Origin: Embiotoca jacksoni
Taxonomy: Eukaryota > Chordata > Actinopteri > Embiotocidae
DNA length: 64,000 bases
Assembly (NCBI GenBank): GCA_022577435.1
Contig: JAKOON010000007.1
Location: 12,152,926 to 12,216,925, forward strand
Direction of reading: 5' to 3'
Positions 42,691-56,800 of the stretch are shown here, in pieces. The position numbers and the translations under genes were made by a program. The notes beneath the pieces were generated by a model. That model was not told the origin of the DNA. It saw only the letters and a list, made by a program, of their open reading frames with translations, and did not search any database. Numbering within the stretch: position 1 is the stretch's first letter; every line of letters starts with the position of its first letter.

Positions 42691-45626
42691 ATAAATATCT
42701 CCAGGGTCCATAAATGTCAACAAAATCTCAAACCATCCTGGAGTATTGAAGGTTTTTCAGTCCGTGGTGGACCAGCCAACTGACCGCCTGACTTTTCCAT
42801 CCCTAGAGCCATGATAGGAGTTTCTATTCATTATTTGTATTTAGTATATATGTTTAGTATTCATGTTCAGTAATCCATGTTGTGTCTAATGCAATATGTG
42901 TAAAACTTACCAAGAAAGTTGTAAAGATATATATTTTCTTTGTCTATGTTTCTCAACCTCAAATTTATTCACACCACCTAATCTAAACAAGACCAGCAGG
43001 ACAACATAAATATTTCCTTGATATATTGCAGGTGCATAATTTAAATAAGTGGCTTCTACCGACAGTAATTCATTTAGCTCTGACAGCTCAGTGCCAAGTT
43101 TAGATTTAGTTTGCAGCACAATATTGATCAACATACGGAGATGTGCTTATCATCCACCAATTGATTCACAAAGGTCTCCATTCCCTGTCGTGCCATTTTA
43201 ATTTGCTTGATGGGCCGAGACACGGGCCGAAGCCGGATATACATTAAGCACTAAAGAACTGAAAGTTACTTTGTTAATAGTAGTAAAGATCTGAATTTGT
43301 TGTTACTTTGATTCAAATCGCATCAGCTAAAGGTTTTATGTCAATGGGAGATGAACAAAGAAGCTGAAACACTATAATTTATGTGATTGGGTCTTATTCT
43401 CGTGTCAATATTAGTTTGTCAGCTCCATTTGTTCCACAAAGTACCTCTGACAAAAAAAAAAATTGCACTACACACTGACACACATTCACAGGCTTACACA
43501 GATTCTACACACGCTTTAATCACAACCATAAGCCGAAGTGACAGTCAATCTTGGAACATAATGACACCAACATGCACATACACACATACACACATATACA
43601 CACACTCTCTTTTAAATTTAGGAAAGACATGTCTCCAGGCACAAATTGCTTGTTACTTCCAGGTGGAATAGGATGGCATTCAAATAGATTGCTGGTATTG
43701 AAACGGAATTATGATGTACAGCTCTGAGGCTTTTTGTTGTGAAAAATTACTATGATATCAACATTTTTTAGATGATGGAGAGCCTGAGGTAACCAGTAAC
43801 ATGCTGTTTGATCGAGCTAGTCATCATATCGTCGCTGGGCTAATGCCCTGTTGTGGAGGTGAAATGACACACTTCTGGACTAGAAACTCTTTCTTTGGGG
43901 AAATAAGGCTGCAATTTAATTTACATGGCATAAACCAAACAATCACCTGAAGTCCTCTGAGACCACAGCGAGAGATCATTGGTATTTTGTCCACACTGGT
44001 CAGAAAACCTGCAGAAGTCAGTGTCATGAAGTTCCAGTGATGTTGCAGTAAACTGTGGTGAATCAAAGACCTCATCATCGTGATCCTGCACAGGAAAATT
44101 TGAAGATGTAAGGAGACTCACCCTCCCTACAAAACCTCAGAGGCAATCATCTAATGGCTGGGCCTCACCGCACTGACAAAGTGTCCACTCAGCAGTACTC
44201 TGTGTATGTACAGCCTGGGCTCCTGCCAGGCCACTTCCAGCCATAAGCATCACCAGCCAAGAATCCCCTCTGATGAACGCACCTACTGACAACTCAGCGA
44301 CAGTGCGGCCCACCAGTCTTGAACACACACCCCTATGCCCCGCTCTTGTTTTTGTCTTTGTCGAACAACTTGCACAAACACACAGATTTTGCAGCAATGA
44401 GATTTTACGAAGGGGGCAGTCAGGAAATATACCAGAGCTTTATCAAATTACAGTGATTTGTTCCTCTCTTCATTGTTGCGGATACCCTCTTTTTTAGATA
44501 TGAATTGTGCTTCAGAAAGTGCTGGCCTTGCAGTTGTTCCACTGAGTGAGGAAATCACCTCTTTGCCAGCTGTTAATTTCCAGCAGGGCAGATACCATAT
44601 CAATGTGCAGCAATAAATGTCCCTTTGCATGGTGTATAACTGTATGGGCAGTCATTGTAACTATGTGGACAGGTATGATAACTTATCCTGCATGACCAGA
44701 AATGTTGAGAGTGAGAGGAGGGGGGTCAGAGAGAGGTCGGAGCAGACAAAGTGAATTACAGTGTTTCAAGGTATCTTCTACCAGATAAACTCAATCATGC
44801 CCCGTGCTGCTCTTTACGAGGAAGAGAAAAGCTATTCATCTTCTCTTTTGTGCAGCCAACACAGTTTTGTCTCCTCTGGCGCACTGACAGCTGAGTCGCA
44901 CTGTTGAAATCCATTTTCTTCTCTTTTCATTACAATTTACAGATTGATGTCTGCTGCAGAGCCGTCTCAAAACTGCGATGGAACTACCAGGATCTTGTTG
45001 TACAGCTCGGATCCAAGATCCATTAGTATAAGAGTGATTTTCAAATAGTTTAAAGTACTCCCATTCACATTAGAGAAAAAAAAATGAACCAGTCTGATCA
45101 GACAGATAAAAGTATTGTTGACAAATCTGTTGGGGTGGATTTTAAAGTTCACGTTTATCACCAAGCTTAAAGCAACACATTTTCATAGGAAATGTAATCG
45201 GAACATATATGCAAACAGCCACCAGCACAATTATCACAAACTGCTCCAAAACAGTCTGGACACAGACTCCATGATGTACAGATGTGCAGCCCTTGAGTTC
45301 AGGTATCAAATATGTTTGAGATTAATAAATGTAATAAATGAAAAGGCCTTTAATATCTTAAACATAAGCTTGATGTGGACTGTGACATCTATCTTGTGTA
45401 TGTACTGAAAACCTAAGAAGAGATTTTAAAATGTTTGACATATATTCTTCTATTTGTATCTTGCTTTCTTGCCCTTGAGGTTATGTAATGCTTAATGTGT
45501 GGTTTCCTCTGCTGGAGATAGTTCATCCTGTGTTACCTGCTTGCACACATTAGGTGACTGCTTATTGGTCCATATTGATCATGTGACTACTTGCTGACAC
45601 GTATGAGAAACCCAAAGACAATCAGG
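42691..45626. other. intergenic stretch, one weak exon candidate
   Basis: Mostly AT-rich DNA without features. The minus-strand interval 44085-43947 has a plausible acceptor and donor around an acidic open segment and is discussed as a finding. CA-rich tracts occur near 43577-43605. Confidence 0.3.
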
Positions 45627-45640
45627 CTATATACATATAC

Positions 45641-45694
<54 letters not shown>

Positions 45695-45779
45695 CTATAA
45701 ATCTATGGCACTCAACATAATATACTTTACCATGCATACATTATATATTTATATATATATATATCTGACAACTTAGACG

Positions 45780-45806
<27 letters not shown>
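45627..45806. repeat. cluster of TA microsatellites
   Basis: Three TA-rich tracts (about 45627-45692, 45742-45765 and 45780-45806) are separated by short unique DNA. They probably derive from one longer array. No gene is inside. Confidence 0.92.
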
Positions 45807-45812
<6 letters not shown>

Positions 45813-48800
45813 TGTTATAATAGTAATGAAAATGTAATTATTCAAATTCCATGCAAGTGCAGGAGACTGCTCTCTCTTAGCAGTTAAGTATAATGTACAT
45901 ATGTTTTACTATGATGACAAAACTATTACTGACAAGAAAATAATGAATGTCACTCTGGTGTTTAAACCCAAATACATTCATGTCTGCACCACAACCATTT
46001 CAGTGGCCCCTAACTCCGCTGTGATGCAACCCAGAAACTTGATAAGGAGTGTAAAATGTAACATTGTCTGGTTACTGTTCACACATAAATTCCAAAATAA
46101 CATGGATAAGGCAGCCATGAAGTATAATGCACGCATGGTAAAGTATATTAGATTACACTGTAGCTAGTCACGGCTGTGTACATAATATGCACCGTCTTTG
46201 CAAGTATTTCCATTTGCAGCAGACAAGATTTGTAAAGCAGTATGAAAAGAGCTGCATTCATAAAACGTGAGCAAACCACTAAATTCAGCAGTTTGACATA
46301 ATGGTTGAGGCAGGAAAGAGTTTCAATTCATCTCGTCAACATTTTCAGCTCAAAAGCTTTGGACTCCTTCAGTCCAGTGCTATAGACTGTCAGGGAGAAT
46401 CTGTTTTGCATCTGCATGTCCAATGTCCATATAAAGATTTATCATTTAAAGCTACGGTGCACGACTTTTACATATGAATGGACGCCTGTTCTTGTCAAAG
46501 GAGTTGACACATTGCAGATTAAATCTATCACTGCAATGTAAATCTTATTGCACAAAGGTTTACAAACCGCTGTCTGGTGTGACATTCCTGCGCTGTCAGA
46601 TGAATACTGAACATGCTCTATAGGCAGCTCATGCGCTCCAGAGACTTCTGCCAACACTCTGCCAAGGCGACTAATGTCTGGTTTAGTTCCATGCTAACTT
46701 GAATGTGAATAAAATATTATAATTGAGTATCTCTTGTAGACTTTCCACATGTCATCGGGCCGAAACGATCACATTCTGACGGTGAAATGGGTAATGTTGT
46801 TGTGACACTCAAAACAGTTTTTCCACAGTTTTACAGCCGCAATAGAAGTGACTTCATAGGCAGAAGCTTTGACATAAGCAGTGTCGACAGCGTTGTGTAA
46901 TTACTCTTACTGCCCAAAAGGGAAGTTTGATGTTGTTAAATTATTTGTTTAATCAAAAGAGAATAGAAAATTAGGCAAATTGTGTAACTGCTCAGTTTTC
47001 TCTGAATAGTTTTAAGTAGAGTTGTATTATCATACTTTACAGCCTGTCACATTAATTTCAATCAAACTCCCAAAGGACAGTTTTACTCCGTTTCCCATTT
47101 TAAGTGACAATCACTGGAGACTTGGACCGATATTTGGATTTCTTGTCCAAAATATGTAATGTTTTCTTAAATGTGAAACATTCAGCAGCTGCCACAGATG
47201 TCTGTTGCCACAGAAACAAAAATATTACCAAACTCGTGCTGGCCTGGGTCTTTCTATGTTGTGGTTCCTGGGAAATACGCCTCACATCCACAAGCTGAGG
47301 TGTGAATCCTCTGCTCCTTTGAAGGAAGCCAGATGGGACCTGCCTTGCTTTTCCACAAGCAAAAGCGAGCTGATAAAAGAGAATATAATTGCTCGCACAA
47401 AGTTTGATACACAAGTGAAAGTTTTCATAGAGTAAATGGAAGGTGTTAGCTGTGGCACCAAAATAATGAGCTGAAAGACACTCAAAGGTGCCACAGAACT
47501 GAACTGAGCTCCAGAGTTATGTAGCTGATAATTGCCTTTTGGTTCATCCCAACCAGCAAGACTTTTCACATTGCATTTGCTTACTTCCATTATTTATGTT
47601 AAACTCCCATTTGTTTAGTGTAGCTTCAACGGTCATTGCTTTTTGTAAAATCAACATTTTCACTTCAATGGTATTCATATGGTCATTAGTAGCAACAACA
47701 AAGCCTATTGAGCAATTCTGACTGAGCTCCCAGTTTGCCACAAACATTCACATGCACTGTCACGTTTGAAAGGCCCCTCTCCATCGGTGAGCAGGGTCAC
47801 AGAGCAGATGAAAACTTTTCCTGACCCCGCAGTCATCCAGGTAGATGATGGTCTCCCATAGCCTCCAGCCCAGTCGGACGGATGCTTTGGCCTCGGCCAG
47901 TCAGGGAGACGGACAGTGGTTTGATGCTCATCGAGTGAGCGTACCAACGGCTCTCTTTTCTCCATTTTTCAGTTCCGTCCTGTTTTTCTTTCTGTTCTCT
48001 CTAACTCAGTCCGAGATACAATATGTGACACAAAACTGAAAAATCTTACGACACTGATAAGATAGACAATCCTCATAAACAAAAGACTTTAAATGTGAAA
48101 ATCCTTTCTCTGGTTGTCAGGGGTTTGGTTTCCAGGTCCTGCATAAAGATCAAGCTTACAAAGATGTATTCTAAGTTATTAAACCAGTGTGAGTAAGAAC
48201 AATGATAGGTTTTTTTTTTTGTTGTTGTTGTTTTTAAAGAGCATTTATCTCGCCATTTTAAACGATTTCAGCAAAAAAGGTATTATTTTTTTCTCTGATG
48301 AAAAATGTGTTCTCACATAATTGCAGGTAAATTCATAGAGATTGATTCTACTGGCATTACTCTAATTATGGTGAGTTTAAACTTCCTTTGAGAAAGGGTC
48401 CATGATACATCAGGATGCTATTTATTCTGTTATTTATGATTTTGCTGATCTCATTCGCTCCAAAAAAGAGTGACAAACCTGGAAGAGCGCAACGTGTTCT
48501 CTATCTTTGAATCTTGGCTCCTTGAGTCTATTTACGGCTGTTCCAAAACCCATATTACTAATCGCAAAAAACAGTTATACAACAAAAAGTATTTTCTGTG
48601 TCTCTACATATTACACAACATCAGCCATATATGGTGTGGGAGAGACTACACGACCAAACTGTAGAAGCCCACTCAACTAGGTGGGCTGCTGTAGATCAAG
48701 TCTGTGAGTGGGCTTCACTACCAGCTGGCAACTATATGCATGTTGATGGATAAAAAAACATCCAAAACAAGTAACGAAGAGGTTTTTTTCCCCTAAAATG

Positions 48801-51800
48801 AGATTTTATGTGAAGTGCAAAATTTAAACAGTATGCTATAGAATAAGTGTAGTCCTGCGTGCTCAATGTGATGATCAAAGGATTTTTTTTTTTTTTTTTT
48901 TTGAAAGAATATTTAACGTGATGTCAGTGGTCACAGCTTTGCCGTGACCAAATTGGTTTAAAGTCCGGGTCAAAAAAAGACAGCGAACTCTGACCTCTTA
49001 AGTCTTTGCAGCAGGAAAAACATTCAACCCAGACGGCTGAACCCAAACAGTTTAAGGTGGAATTTCTGGACGCTGCCCAGAAATTAAATTAACTTTAATT
49101 TTGTATCGTGACAGGACATGTCAGACTGAAACAAAACTTCCTTCTGTCGCTCATGTTTAGCAGTTGATCCGGAAGATATAACATACAGAAACTAAATTGT
49201 ACAAAGACATAAATCTTTGACATGACAAAAACAAAAATACTCTAATACGTGGAAATGTCTTTATCTACAGAAAAAAAGTCATCCTTAAGCCTGATTAATG
49301 TTAAATGGATTGAAATAAAAAATCCCTGCACACTAGGAGCCACGTCCTTAAAAAGAAATCAAATAGCTCTATGTCTTATGTGATTCAAGATTTATAATGT
49401 TTTCCCTGCCAAGAAGAAAAGTTGATCCTCATGAACTTAAGGCAAATCCCCACCACTGAAGCACACAGAGAGATGAACGACACTCCTGCTGAAGTCGAAT
49501 TTCCAGTAGAAGATATGAAACTCTTCTTTCACCCAGAGCACTTGGCAGCACGCTGAGCAGCAACAATTTTTGGTTTGAAAGCTCTGCGTATTCAATCAAG
49601 TGAAATGGGCAATGAAATGCACTTCATCCCGGCACTAAAATCCAGCCGTAGATATGACTGCAGATCATTCCAGGTGATTCATCTTTTCGGGGACCTGAAA
49701 TACTACATGAAAACAAGACTGAGACTCTTATGTCTGAGCACTGTTGAAAATGCTCCAAAAACTTAGTAGGGACGGTGCCGATGGCTATTTTTTTTTGTCT
49801 CACTGTCATCTCGGAATCAGAATGTTCTAATTAAATCTTTGTTTTCCATGGTGTGCCTTCTGGTGGAGGCCGTCAGTATACAGAGACAAATAGGTGAGCA
49901 ATAATGTTGATGATGCAAATGGTTGTCAATGCAAACGCATGGTTCAAAAGTAGGTATATCTCTGGCCTTAGGATCTCTATTATGATGACTGATCTTTCTC
50001 TCTTTCAGTTAACAAACAAAAAGATGCAACATGAGCCCATAAACTCACAGTCATTATAAACTTAAGGACCAGACAGCAAGAGGAAATACATTTACTGACA
50101 CGCTGTGGGAACATGTGTCGGGTGGAAGATACTGTGGGGCAGATGACATATGTTATATGTGTGAGTTAGGGTGAAGGAGGTGGAGGGCCCTCAACATCCA
50201 TATTCTAAAAGGTTTTAAAAAATGATGCATGTTGTAAAATGTACACTGTCTTGCATGTTTCTTTTATATACATGATTATGGCCCTTAGAAAATTATTTGT
50301 ATACTTTGATGACAGTCAGTGAAACTAAACAAATAAGATCAGTGGCAGGCGACACCGAAAGACAATATCTGCTCAAACTGCTTTCATAGCTGTAGCTATA
50401 AAACAGTAGATCACTGTTCCTACAAATATCAGAGGGTGTATTCATTTTAATCAGTTCAAAATTATTGTTAAAAAAGGGTTGAAAGACATGCAGTCATTAA
50501 TGGTCTCTAATGTAAGTACTTGTCCCTACTACAGATGTATTTATTTGTGTCACTTGGAATTACTGTATTATCAAATCATCATATTGTGAATGTAAGAATT
50601 ATCATTGAATTATAACTTTTATTTGTTGTATGTTAATGTATGTCATGCTCAGGGACAACAGAAGGAAAATAGCAATGTGCAGGCACAATATATTGATTGT
50701 GTACTTTCCCTGTTGCAAATAAACCAAATAAATAAAAAAAGAATATATTGTATCTGTCCATAGAATAAAAAATTAATCATGTAAAAAAATAAAAAAAAAT
50801 AAAAAAAAAATATGGGCCACACCCACATACCAGCTGCTAGACACTGGCTCATTAGAAAGCCAGACAAAAGATTTACACAAAAGATGATAAAACAGCAATG
50901 ACAGACACTTAGTTACTCACAAAGCAGGTGATGATCTGACAGCATGCAGACACAACAGTTACAACAGCAGCTCTACACTGCAAGTCAGCATGTCTACTGA
51001 CGCTTTGAATGATTTGAGGGGGGAAAAAAACACTTTTTTAAAAATCTTGTCACGCAACATCAACCCTGAAGAAAAGTGTAAACAACCAGAGATTCAGCAG
51101 TGAAAAACATAGAGAGACTTAATGGAGGGAGATAAATGAAAAAGTGCCCATTCAAATTCCCTCTTGTCTTTTCAAGTGAACTTTTCCCTCATCTGTGTAT
51201 TTATTTCTTTGTGTATTTCCAAATTTGAATGAACACTATACCTCTTGAGACAGGGCAGCCATTTTCTCATCAAAACAAAAATGTTATTGTTTTTCTGAGA
51301 AACAATTTTGACTGTTGAAACTCTCCAATCCAAAACCATTAAATACTTATACTTTTCCCTTTTTCCATTGGTTTGGTTTTTCTTTGTGTTTCTAAGGAGG
51401 TGGATGCTGTTCTGTCTTCTGAATATAGAAGAGGTGGAAACTGTCATTTTACACTTCAGCTGTGAGGACACTGTTAATGCTCAGTTGATAATGCAACTTT
51501 ATCAGGTATCAATTATCATCGTGCATTTTAAATGAAACATTTTTTCTATCATTTGTAGAGAATGTGTTTCTCCAGTTCCGCACACTACAACAGTGCCTTT
51601 ATAGAGGTTTGACAGTGTTACATGAACAAGGGAGAATTCATGAAAACACACATAACATGCTGATTTAAATAAAGCCGTCCCAGAGCTGTAAAATAATCCA
51701 TTTCAAATGATAACATGACGCTATAAACACTTAGTTAGTGTGTGTTGTGTTTCCCCAAAATTATTTTAAGAATAACAAATAGTCTGGCACTGAATAGTTG

Positions 51801-52387
51801 AACCTCTGAAGTGCAATCTGGTGGCTGAATAAAAGCCATTCGCAGAACATTAAAGATGCTTCTGTGAGTGATTTTGTTTAACATTTAATGATAAGTAACT
51901 TACGTCTGTTTCAGATTTTCAGAGGACACCTTTTGTACTAGTTTGTCTTTCAGCACCGTTGCGTCATAAGTAGTTAAAAAGCGTTTAAACCTGAATTTTA
52001 GGAATGTGCATGTGTCTGGACTCAGCCCATTATATCAGTCACTCTTCTAACTGAGCTCACATCCAACATGAGATTACTTTAAGGAGCTCCTGCGTTTGAC
52101 CAAAATAGGAAAAAGTACCTGTTGGGAGCATGTGATTTGTTGCCTACAGCTGAAATTAAATCAGTTTGACTTTTCCATCTTAACCTTGACAGCTTGAACA
52201 TCCTAAATATTTTCAAGCTAAAATGTATTTCTATCGTAATTTACACTGGGACATATGATTAAGCACCGAGATTAAAAATTCTCAATATTAATGTTCTTAT
52301 TCTCGACTGTCATTAAAGCATGTTGCCATCCTCCAGACAAGGCAACAAGTTCAACTGCAAGAGCAAGGTTAAGGCGGTAATTGCCCA
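45807..52387. other. intergenic, distal upstream of adra1b
   Basis: No supported gene. Notable small items are an inverted repeat at 48664-48716, a T run near 48883-48902 and A-rich runs near 50780-50810. Distal regulatory elements of adra1b could lie here, but nothing in the sequence alone marks them. Confidence 0.3.
48664..48716. repeat. inverted repeat / potential hairpin
   Basis: GAAGCCCACTCA at 48664-48675 pairs perfectly with TGAGTGGGCTTC at 48705-48716 across a 29-nt loop. Imperfect pairing continues outward (CTGTAG against CTACCAG). The function is unknown. Confidence 0.6.
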
Positions 52388-52861
52388 ATGTCGTTCCCTC
52401 CCACAGTGAGAAAAAAAATAAATACAAGACGCCAACGAATTGCTTCTCCCAAAACGCGCAATTCTCTACTCAGTCCAGCAAAATTGCGTAAAATTATGGA
52501 AAAACACTGCGTGCGTTTTCTGTGGAGCTCTTGTTGTGCGTCATGCGCACTTCATGAATTTGTATTTAGGTATGTTTGGTTAGTATATGGCATAGCTGTG
52601 TGTGGAGAAGAGGAGGCAGGAGATGACTGCTGCCCCCCTCACTTCTCCACTAAGCCCTCAGGAGATTGGAGGGAGAGGGACTGCATGAGGACTGCACGGC
52701 TGCGCCATGAACATGTCAGCACAGATTTGGAAACGAACTGGCTAACACGCAGTTAAACCATGCGGACATTGGTCGTTTTGGCAGTTTGTTTGTGATTAGT
52801 TAAGCTATTTCTGCCGTTACAAGTGATCTGAAGCCTGCTATGGAGGACTTGGTGATTCAAA
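52388..52861 (+). promoter_or_regulatory. adra1b: adra1b promoter-proximal region and 5' UTR
   Basis: Sequence immediately upstream of the adra1b start codon. The transcription start is not visible. An open frame runs from 52388 to 52756, but it has no recognisable domain and is probably untranslated sequence. A short upstream ORF begins at 52840. Confidence 0.4.
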
Positions 52862-52878
52862 ATGAGTGTGAACACTGA
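52840..52878 (+). promoter_or_regulatory. upstream ORF overlapping the adra1b start
   Basis: ATG at 52840 opens a 12-codon frame that ends at TGA 52876-52878. It overlaps the main start (52862) in another frame. If the mRNA leader includes it, ribosomes initiating there would terminate inside the receptor coding sequence, so it could lower adra1b translation. Confidence 0.5.
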
Positions 52879-53822
52879 CAATGTCACAAACTTGTGGAAA
52901 AATGGCTCCTCGGAACTCGACGGGTCTTCCCAGGTCAATTTCACTAATAGCTCTGGGAGAAACCACACGGAGCCAAGCGAGTTGGACCTCACCCGAGCCA
53001 TCCCGCTCGGGTTGGTACTGGGGGCTTTCATCGTTTTTGCCATCGCGGGCAACATCCTCGTCATTCTCTCTGTGGTGTGCAACAGGCACCTGCGGACCCC
53101 GACGAATTACTTCATCATCAACCTGGCCATCGCCGACCTGCTTCTGGGCACCACGGTGCTGCCGGTGTCCGCCACTCTGGAGATCCTAGACTACTGGGTG
53201 TTCGGCAGGATCTTCTGTGACATCTGGGCGGCGGTGGACGTGTTGTGCTGCACCGCGTCCATCATGAGTCTGTGCGTAATATCTATCGACCGCTACATCG
53301 GAGTGAGCTACCCGCTGCAGTACCCGGGTATCGTGACGGAGAAGCGGGCTCTGCTGGCCATGCTCGGGGTTTGGGTGCTATCGGTGGTCATCTCCATCGG
53401 ACCTCTGTTCGGGTGGAAGCAGCCGCCGTCGCCGGACGACACGGTGTGTCCCATCACCGAGGAGCCGTTTTACGCGCTCTTCTCCTCCCTCGGCTCCTTC
53501 TACATCCCTCTCGTCGTTATACTGGCCATGTACTGCCGCGTGTACATAGTCGCCAAAAGGACCACTAAGAACCTGGAGGCAGGTGTGATGCGCGAGAGGA
53601 TGAACTCCAGCGAGCTGACCCTCAGGATCCATAAGGGATCTCAGGTGAATGACGATGCCGGCAGTACGGGCGCCGGCAAAGGCCGCGCGCACCAGGCGAG
53701 AAGTTCCCTGACAGTGAAACTTTTGAAATTCTCCCGGGAGAAGAAAGCAGCTAAAACTTTGGGAGTTGTGGTCGGCATGTTTACCCTTTGTTGGTTGCCC
53801 TTCTTCCTCGCCTTACCCATAG
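52862..53822 (+). CDS. adra1b: alpha-1B adrenergic receptor, coding exon 1
   Basis: Encodes residues 1-320 and one base of codon 321 of a 514-aa class A GPCR that couples noradrenaline and adrenaline to Gq at the plasma membrane. The N-terminus has several N-glycosylation sites (for example N7, N14, N26, N29, N34). The residues expected of the family are present: N64 and D92 of TM1-2, C119 and C196 (disulfide), D126 in TM3 (amine contact), D-R-Y at 143-145, S208 and S212 in TM5 (catechol contacts) and C-W-L-P at 310-313 in TM6. The third loop ends R-E-K-K-A-A-K-T-L. The exon ends at CCC-ATA-G followed by GTAGGT, phase 1, exactly after TM6 where alpha-1 receptor genes carry their intron. The start is chosen because it gives a typical N-terminus length. 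The exon is GC-rich compared with its surroundings. Confidence 0.97.
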
Positions 53823-56800
53823 GTAGGTTATCACACAATCTGAAATTACACTTTAATACTCTCCTTCATTTACAAAAATACACACACACACACTTTTCCT
53901 TCACAACACACTCCTCCTTTAACAACTTTAGTTAATTAATAAGGCTTGTACAAAATATATCAGTCATTCAACTGTATGATGAAGTTAAGATGATGTCATT
54001 ATTAAAGGCTGCTGCAGGCCTTGTAAATCATATCTATAGCTGTCACTGGAAAAGTCTCCAGGGTAGCATTTACTGCCCTGAATTTTCACCAAACCTACAA
54101 GCAAGCTTTGATATACTGTGGTGGTCATTTTATACTGCTGGAATAAAAATAACATCACCCATATACCATGGTTGCATTCAATATATGACGCAGGAGGAGT
54201 GTATCTGTATTTTTTTTCCTCAGCATCTGTTTATGTAATTATGTTTGTCTGCATCATATGGACTTTATATTTGGAATATTTTCCAGTTGTGCTCTGTTTC
54301 ATCTGTACAGCCAAAGCATTACTTTCACTGTGGTCTCTGAATGCAGGGGCCCATTATGCGTGATACATTTCTGGGAGTTTGAGGAGGAATTCTTAAGCTA
54401 ATCCAAACATTTTCCATTGTATTTTGGTGCAAAAAATAGACACTTGTGCGTGCCAAGTGAAGAGTAGGTGACCTCCCTCTGCTCTGGTGAGTTATTTCAG
54501 AGGCCTGTGGAGCCTTTTGAGGCTCCGTGATGCCACAGACACTGACAGGCATTCAACACCCCGCTGTCATAGCCGTTTTAAAAAACTGCAGTGGAAATTA
54601 AACAATATATTACTACGGTGAAACACCCACGTTATGGGCTCTGTTGTGGCAAAGAAAACTTGAAGTAATTTAATTAAATGTGGATAAAATGCCTCACTGC
54701 ATTCACTATACGCTACAATTTGCTTGACTCTGACTGCCAGGGCATTCATACCTTGGGTCACTGTAGGCTCTGGCTGTATATATTCATGCGTGTTTCTGTC
54801 TGAGTACATTCATTTTATCGTGGTCATATGGGAATGCGTTTATGCCCCCGGCTTCAAGCTGCAGCTCATCACGTCCTCACATGGACACGCACACATTACT
54901 GCCTGAGGCAGGATCACTACGCTGTGTCACATAGCGAGGATTATTTAGCCTCGAGGAATTCTCAGATACCTACAAACCAAATGTAAATGTCCAAAGTTGA
55001 TTTGCAGATCTAAGATGCCTCACAGTGTGTGTGTGTGTGTGTGTGTCTCATTGTGGACGGGGCCTCTTTATGTAACCCTACAGAACAGATTGCCAAAAAA
55101 ACCTCTCTCCCCTCAGAATGCATTTCTCATTGCCATCTCCCATGCTGTGACACAGCACCAAACAACCATTTGCATTTTATCTGTCCTCCAAGATCCATGA
55201 TCTCCACGACCAAGAACAGAATACAAACTAGTTCAACAGTCTTCCGGCAGGGAATTCCACAAAGTGCAGGGACTATACAACCAGAATCAAAGCAAGACAC
55301 TGAAACTGCTTTCTGCCCCCATAACACCAGAGCATCCTCTAGTTCCAAATAGGGGTTTGTGGGAGATGTTGTTTTTCACTTGAAGTTTGTGCCTCGGCTC
55401 CCTGGTGTAACTTACATCTGAACTAGAAGTCTGACAGGACAGCAGCGCTATCCCTGAGTATTCATGAGCCTCCACCCACAGAGTGAGATTTCCTGTTTCA
55501 CACTTGTTATCACCCGTGTTGCTCCTTCCTCTGCATACTGCCACTGATATGCAATGTACGTGGTGTTCCGGTTGGTAGTGTGAGCGCAGGCCGGTGGCAA
55601 CCGATGGTATGTGTGTTTTGTTTATGTGTGTATTTGTGCACATATGCAGATGTTTTCATGTGAATCGAGTGATTGTGTCACAGTGGGTGGCTGCAGAGGC
55701 TTCTCTCTCGTCCGTCAGTGCAGATGCTTTAATAATTTAAAGCCTACGGAGATGAAAGTGGGGGTGGTCATCTGACAGCAAGAGACCTCAGAGCCATGAA
55801 GTCTTAACCTCAAACTTTATGCGGCTAAAAGAACGAGTGACAGTCCCTCCTTTACAGCTGATCTCACCTGATTCAGTAAATAATATTGGTTTTTTTTTTT
55901 GTTTTGGTGCATAAATGGCAGTCCTTCCTTTTTGGGATTTAAATAATTGAGAGTCCTTTTAGGCCTTTAACTTGGAGCAAAGTTAGGTATACAGATCTCA
56001 GGATTATAAACACGACATCAACGTTTTTAAGTTCGTCTTACTCCGGGCCAGCTAACTTGGACAAAAAGCAGCCAAAACTTTCACACAAACTCACTGAACA
56101 CTGCCAAACTCTGATTATTTGTCAGTGAGGGTGACATATCTAAACTCAGAGTTATTTGAGAACACATTCCTGTCTCATACGATGAAAGAAATGGGGCCAT
56201 AACAACTTATATACACAGTAATAGTCAAACTGTTGCAGAAATAGACTAAAAAATACTTTTTTAAATCAAACATTTATATCAATTATATATACAATTATAG
56301 CAGCCCATGTATTTAATGGAGTAGTCTTACTTTCAATAACAACAACATTTTTACATTGACACTAACCTCTCAAACCTCACATGTCAAGCAGGTACAGTGG
56401 GCAGCATGAAATGGACTGTATTTATTCAATAAAAACATGTAGCTGTCAGATTTGTGTAACACTTTATACACTAAAGGAGGTTTTCGTACAAACGCTCGTG
56501 TTTCTTAGCCATTGGGCACAAAAACTTGATTTTGATACGATTATTTCATTGTGATGCTGACTTACTCAATTTGATTTCCATGTGGCTATTTTACCCATAA
56601 AAAGTTCATTACTTCTGGTTCCAGAAAATGTACTACATTACAATATTTATTGAAAAATAAAATTTCATATACCTTGATAGTACTTTATTTTTGAGAAGCT
56701 AAACATTGTTCAGGCAGACGAACCTATATTCTAAGTTGGATAGAATAAATATTACTTGTATTGCTTCATTTGAAAAAGAACATTTATCAAAATTATAGCT

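Noticed and set aside
47705..47965. 86-codon minus-strand frame with Pro/Trp-rich segment
   Set aside because: GC-richer than its surroundings but no family match and no splice partners.
52388..52756. 122-codon open frame just upstream of adra1b
   Set aside because: No domain, low-complexity basic start, and it lies where the adra1b 5' UTR and promoter should be.
53378..53692. Antisense frame in adra1b exon 1
   Set aside because: GC-rich shadow of the receptor coding sequence.
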